NCBI GenBank assembly: GCA_050249455.1
Contig: JBFWQM010000248.1
Location: 1 to 7,585 of the forward strand
Reading direction: 5' to 3'
Length of the DNA: 7,585 nucleotides
From: JBFWQM01 sp050249455
Lineage (GTDB): Bacteria; Pseudomonadota; Alphaproteobacteria; MPNO01; VGEU01
Part shown: positions 6,146 to 7,585 of the stretch, in pieces
Numbering within the stretch: the stretch's first letter is position 1
Layout of the letters: the number at the start of each line of letters is the position of its first letter
Made by a program: the position numbers and the translations under genes
Notes under the pieces: model-generated
What the model saw: only the letters and a program-made list of their open reading frames with translations
Databases searched by the model: none
What the model was told of the DNA's origin: nothing

Positions 6146-6156
6146 CAACGACGATC

Positions 6157-7386
6157 ATGGACACCGGCCTGCAGCCGCACCGCGAACTGCCGATCCGCGA
6201 GATCAATACCGGCACCGACACGCGCGACATCCTGGCGCGCGCAAAGCAGCAGTCGATCGAGCGCGGCTACGACCGCTTCACCATCGTCGACATCGACTCG
6301 CACCACACCGAGACCGGGTCGTGGAACGAGATCCTGGAATATCTCGACAGCGACGTGCTGCGCTACACGGCCAAGAGCTTCGAGGACTGGGGCGGCAAGT
6401 TCCCCGGGCTGGTGCACTCCAATCCCGGCCTGCGCTACCAGGACGTCGGCGGCCGCATCCCGCACCAGCAGAAGCTGGGCGAGATCGTCGAGGACACCTC
6501 CGTCCCGCGTGACGTCACGCTGGCGCGCCGCGCGATGGAGGCGATGGGCGTCGACTACAACATCCAGTTCCCGACCCCGTTCCTGCTGTTCGGCCAGCAT
6601 CCGCAGCCAGAGGTCGCCGAGCAGCTCTCGTTCGCGTACAACCGCTGGCTCACGAAGAAGATCTTGCCCGCCGACAAGTTCATCAAGGCGTTCATTTACC
6701 TGCCGTTCAGCGACCCAGCGCTGTCGCTGAAGACGGTGGAGGAATTCGCCGGCTGCGACGGCGTGGTCGGCTTCATGGTGACCAGCGGCCACCAGCGGCG
6801 GGTCTACCACAACTCCTATGCGCCGCTGTGGCGCGCGATCGAGGAGAGCGGCAAGGCGCTGGGCTTCCACGCCGGCCACAACTGGGCCGACGGCTCGATC
6901 TCGCTGACCAACACGTTCATGGGCATGCACGCGCTCAGCTTCGTCCACTGCAACATCGTGCACATGACGAACTGGGTGCTGAACGGCATGCCGGAACGCT
7001 TCCCCAGGATCAAGACGGTGTGGATCGAGTCGGGGCTCGCCTGGGTGCCCTATTTGATGCAGCGGCTCGACAACGAGTACATGATGCGCTCGTCGGAGGC
7101 GCCGCTGCTGAAGAAGCGGCCGAGCGACTACATGCGCGAGATGTTCTACTCGTGCCAGCCGATGGAGATGACCGACATGGATCTCCTGAAGGCGACGTTC
7201 AAGGCGATCAACGCCGAGACGCAGCTCCTCTACTGCTCCGACTGGCCGCACTGGGACTTCGACCTGCCGAGCGTGATCTACGACCTGCCGTTCCTGTCGG
7301 AGCGCGCCAAGCGCAACATCCTGGGCAAGAACGCCTGCGACCTGTTCGGGTTGACCTACACGGAGAAGGATTCGCCGAAGGCGTGA
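6157..7386 (+). CDS. Amidohydrolase-2 family metal-dependent hydrolase or decarboxylase (ACMSD-like TIM barrel)
   Basis: A 409-residue cytoplasmic protein. The first metal motif is VDIDSHHTE (44-52), the DxDxH..E variant found in one large branch of the family instead of HxH. Further active-site blocks are GFHAGHN (236-242, with H238 and H241), HCNIVHM (264-270), WIESG (299-303) and SDWPHWDFD (371-379), where D372 is the expected catalytic Asp. The C-terminal AKRNILGKNACDLFGL (384-399) is the standard final family helix. Relatives include ACMS decarboxylase, 5-carboxyvanillate decarboxylase and gamma-resorcylate decarboxylase, plus hydrolases of C-N or lactone bonds, so it could remove a ring carboxyl or open a ring product. 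It follows chrA by 73 bp on the same strand and may be read from its own promoter. Linkage to the divergent oxygenase genes is plausible from family co-occurrence but is inference. Confidence 0.92.
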   Translation: MDTGLQPHRELPIREINTGTDTRDILARAKQQSIERGYDRFTIVDIDSHHTETGSWNEILEYLDSDVLRYTAKSFEDWGGKFPGLVHSNPGLRYQDVGGRIPHQQKLGEIVEDTSVPRDVTLARRAMEAMGVDYNIQFPTPFLLFGQHPQPEVAEQLSFAYNRWLTKKILPADKFIKAFIYLPFSDPALSLKTVEEFAGCDGVVGFMVTSGHQRRVYHNSYAPLWRAIEESGKALGFHAGHNWADGSISLTNTFMGMHALSFVHCNIVHMTNWVLNGMPERFPRIKTVWIESGLAWVPYLMQRLDNEYMMRSSEAPLLKKRPSDYMREMFYSCQPMEMTDMDLLKATFKAINAETQLLYCSDWPHWDFDLPSVIYDLPFLSERAKRNILGKNACDLFGLTYTEKDSPKA

Positions 7387-7410
7387 GCGGCGGGCAGCCG
7401 GGGGCGTCGT

Positions 7411-7491
7411 CACCCCCTCCCAACCCTCCCCCGTCGAGGGGGAGGGCTCCCGCTCCCCCTCCCCACGCGGGAGGGGGGTGGGGGGAGGGGG
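7411..7491. repeat. GC-rich nested hairpin repeat (dispersed REP-like element)
   Basis: Three sets of perfect inverted arms lie within 81 bp. The outer pair is CCCCCTCCC (7413-7421) with 7483-7491. One inner hairpin is CCCTCCCCC (7424-7432) with GGGGGAGGG (7438-7446) around a 5-nt loop. A second is CTCCCGC (7447-7453) with GCGGGAG (7467-7473). The translated PPPNPPPSRGR-like and AGGGWGEG-like strings are familiar as spurious peptides in many GC-rich genomes, so this is a dispersed intergenic repeat. It begins about 25 bp after the amidohydrolase stop. It may act as a transcription or 3'-end barrier, but there is no T-run. Confidence 0.75.
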
Positions 7492-7521
7492 CCGCGCATC
7501 CAGCTTCCGACAAAAAACCGC

Positions 7522-7547
7522 TATGATCCCCCCAATCACCGGGGGGA
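7522..7547 (+). promoter_or_regulatory. Candidate -10 box and hairpin over the ribosome binding site of the next gene
   Basis: TATGAT (7522-7527) matches five of six -10 positions and follows an A-rich stretch (7512-7517), but no good -35 lies 16-18 nt upstream. TCCCCCC (7527-7533) and GGGGGGA (7541-7547) are perfect complements around a 7-nt loop, and the second arm is the only Shine-Dalgarno-like sequence, 8 nt before the ATG at 7556. If transcription started upstream, the hairpin would hide the ribosome binding site. A start at the predicted point near 7534 would leave out the first arm. Confidence 0.35.
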
Positions 7548-7555
7548 CATCGCCG

Positions 7556-7585
7556 ATGCGCCGCACGCTCCTCGCCGCCCAGGCC
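7556..7585 (+). CDS. Start of an unidentified gene (first ten codons only)
   Basis: ATG at 7556, preceded by GGGGGGA 8 nt upstream, opens MRRTLLAAQA and runs off the window. Two arginines followed by a hydrophobic run suggest the beginning of a signal peptide, but ten residues are too few to name a family. The candidate -10 box just upstream suggests a separate transcription unit after the hairpin repeat. Confidence 0.5.
   Translation, partial: MRRTLLAAQA

Noticed and set aside
4791..6230. N-terminal extension of the luciferase-like gene up to 6230
   Set aside because: The extension is antisense to chrA and has shadow composition. The LuxA-like start MKFGIF at 4790 is the family's natural N-terminus.
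4853..6730. Plus-strand 625-codon open frame starting at 4853
   Set aside because: It is out of frame with both ChrA and the amidohydrolase, reads as Arg/Gly/Ala-rich sequence, and has no recognisable domain, while both overlapping genes show clear catalytic or membrane motifs.
6109..7566. Long open frame (485 codons) on the minus strand opposite the amidohydrolase
   Set aside because: Its product is Arg/His/Val-rich and low in complexity, with no family features. It is the codon-bias shadow of the well-supported plus-strand amidohydrolase.

Overview
The window is very GC-rich coding DNA, dense in third-position G/C. Genes are packed closely, with short gaps and one overlap. Protein families, Tat-type signal peptides and two kinds of dispersed palindromic repeat suggest a high-GC proteobacterium, most likely an alphaproteobacterium of the Rhodospirillales/Hyphomicrobiales type. 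This is inferred from gene style and repeats; there is no rRNA or other marker gene to fix it.

Minus strand (4790 down to 1, left edge cut): six co-oriented genes that look like one catabolic unit. In transcription order they are a bacterial-luciferase-like flavin monooxygenase (4790-3759), a 148-bp gap filled mostly by an inverted pair of palindromic repeats (3648-3743), a VanA/dicamba-monooxygenase-like Rieske oxygenase (3610-2567), an isochorismatase-family amidohydrolase (2504-1800), an exported zinc nucleoside-deaminase-like protein (1785-1348), an exported ankyrin-repeat protein overlapping it by 7 bp (1354-686), and the N-terminal 202 residues of an HpaB-family FADH2-dependent monooxygenase (608 to beyond position 1).

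Plus strand: a 105-bp divergent gap (4791-4895) leads to a full-length two-domain ChrA chromate transporter (4896-6083). Next is an amidohydrolase-2/ACMSD-type metal-dependent hydrolase or decarboxylase (6157-7386), which may have its own promoter overlapping the chrA stop codon. A GC-rich nested hairpin repeat (7411-7491) follows, then the first ten codons of another gene (7556 onward), with a candidate -10 box and a hairpin covering its ribosome binding site.

How the genes fit together (inference): three unrelated oxygenase classes (flavin luciferase-like, Rieske iron, HpaB-type FADH2), a C-N hydrolase and an ACMSD-type amidohydrolase are the tool-kit of an oxidative pathway for a methoxylated, hydroxylated or N-containing aromatic or heterocyclic compound. 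The substrate cannot be read from the sequence. No reductase partner (VanB-like, HpaC-like), regulator or substrate-specific transporter lies in the window. The exported deaminase/ankyrin pair is the least conventional part and may be a separate periplasmic module inside the operon.
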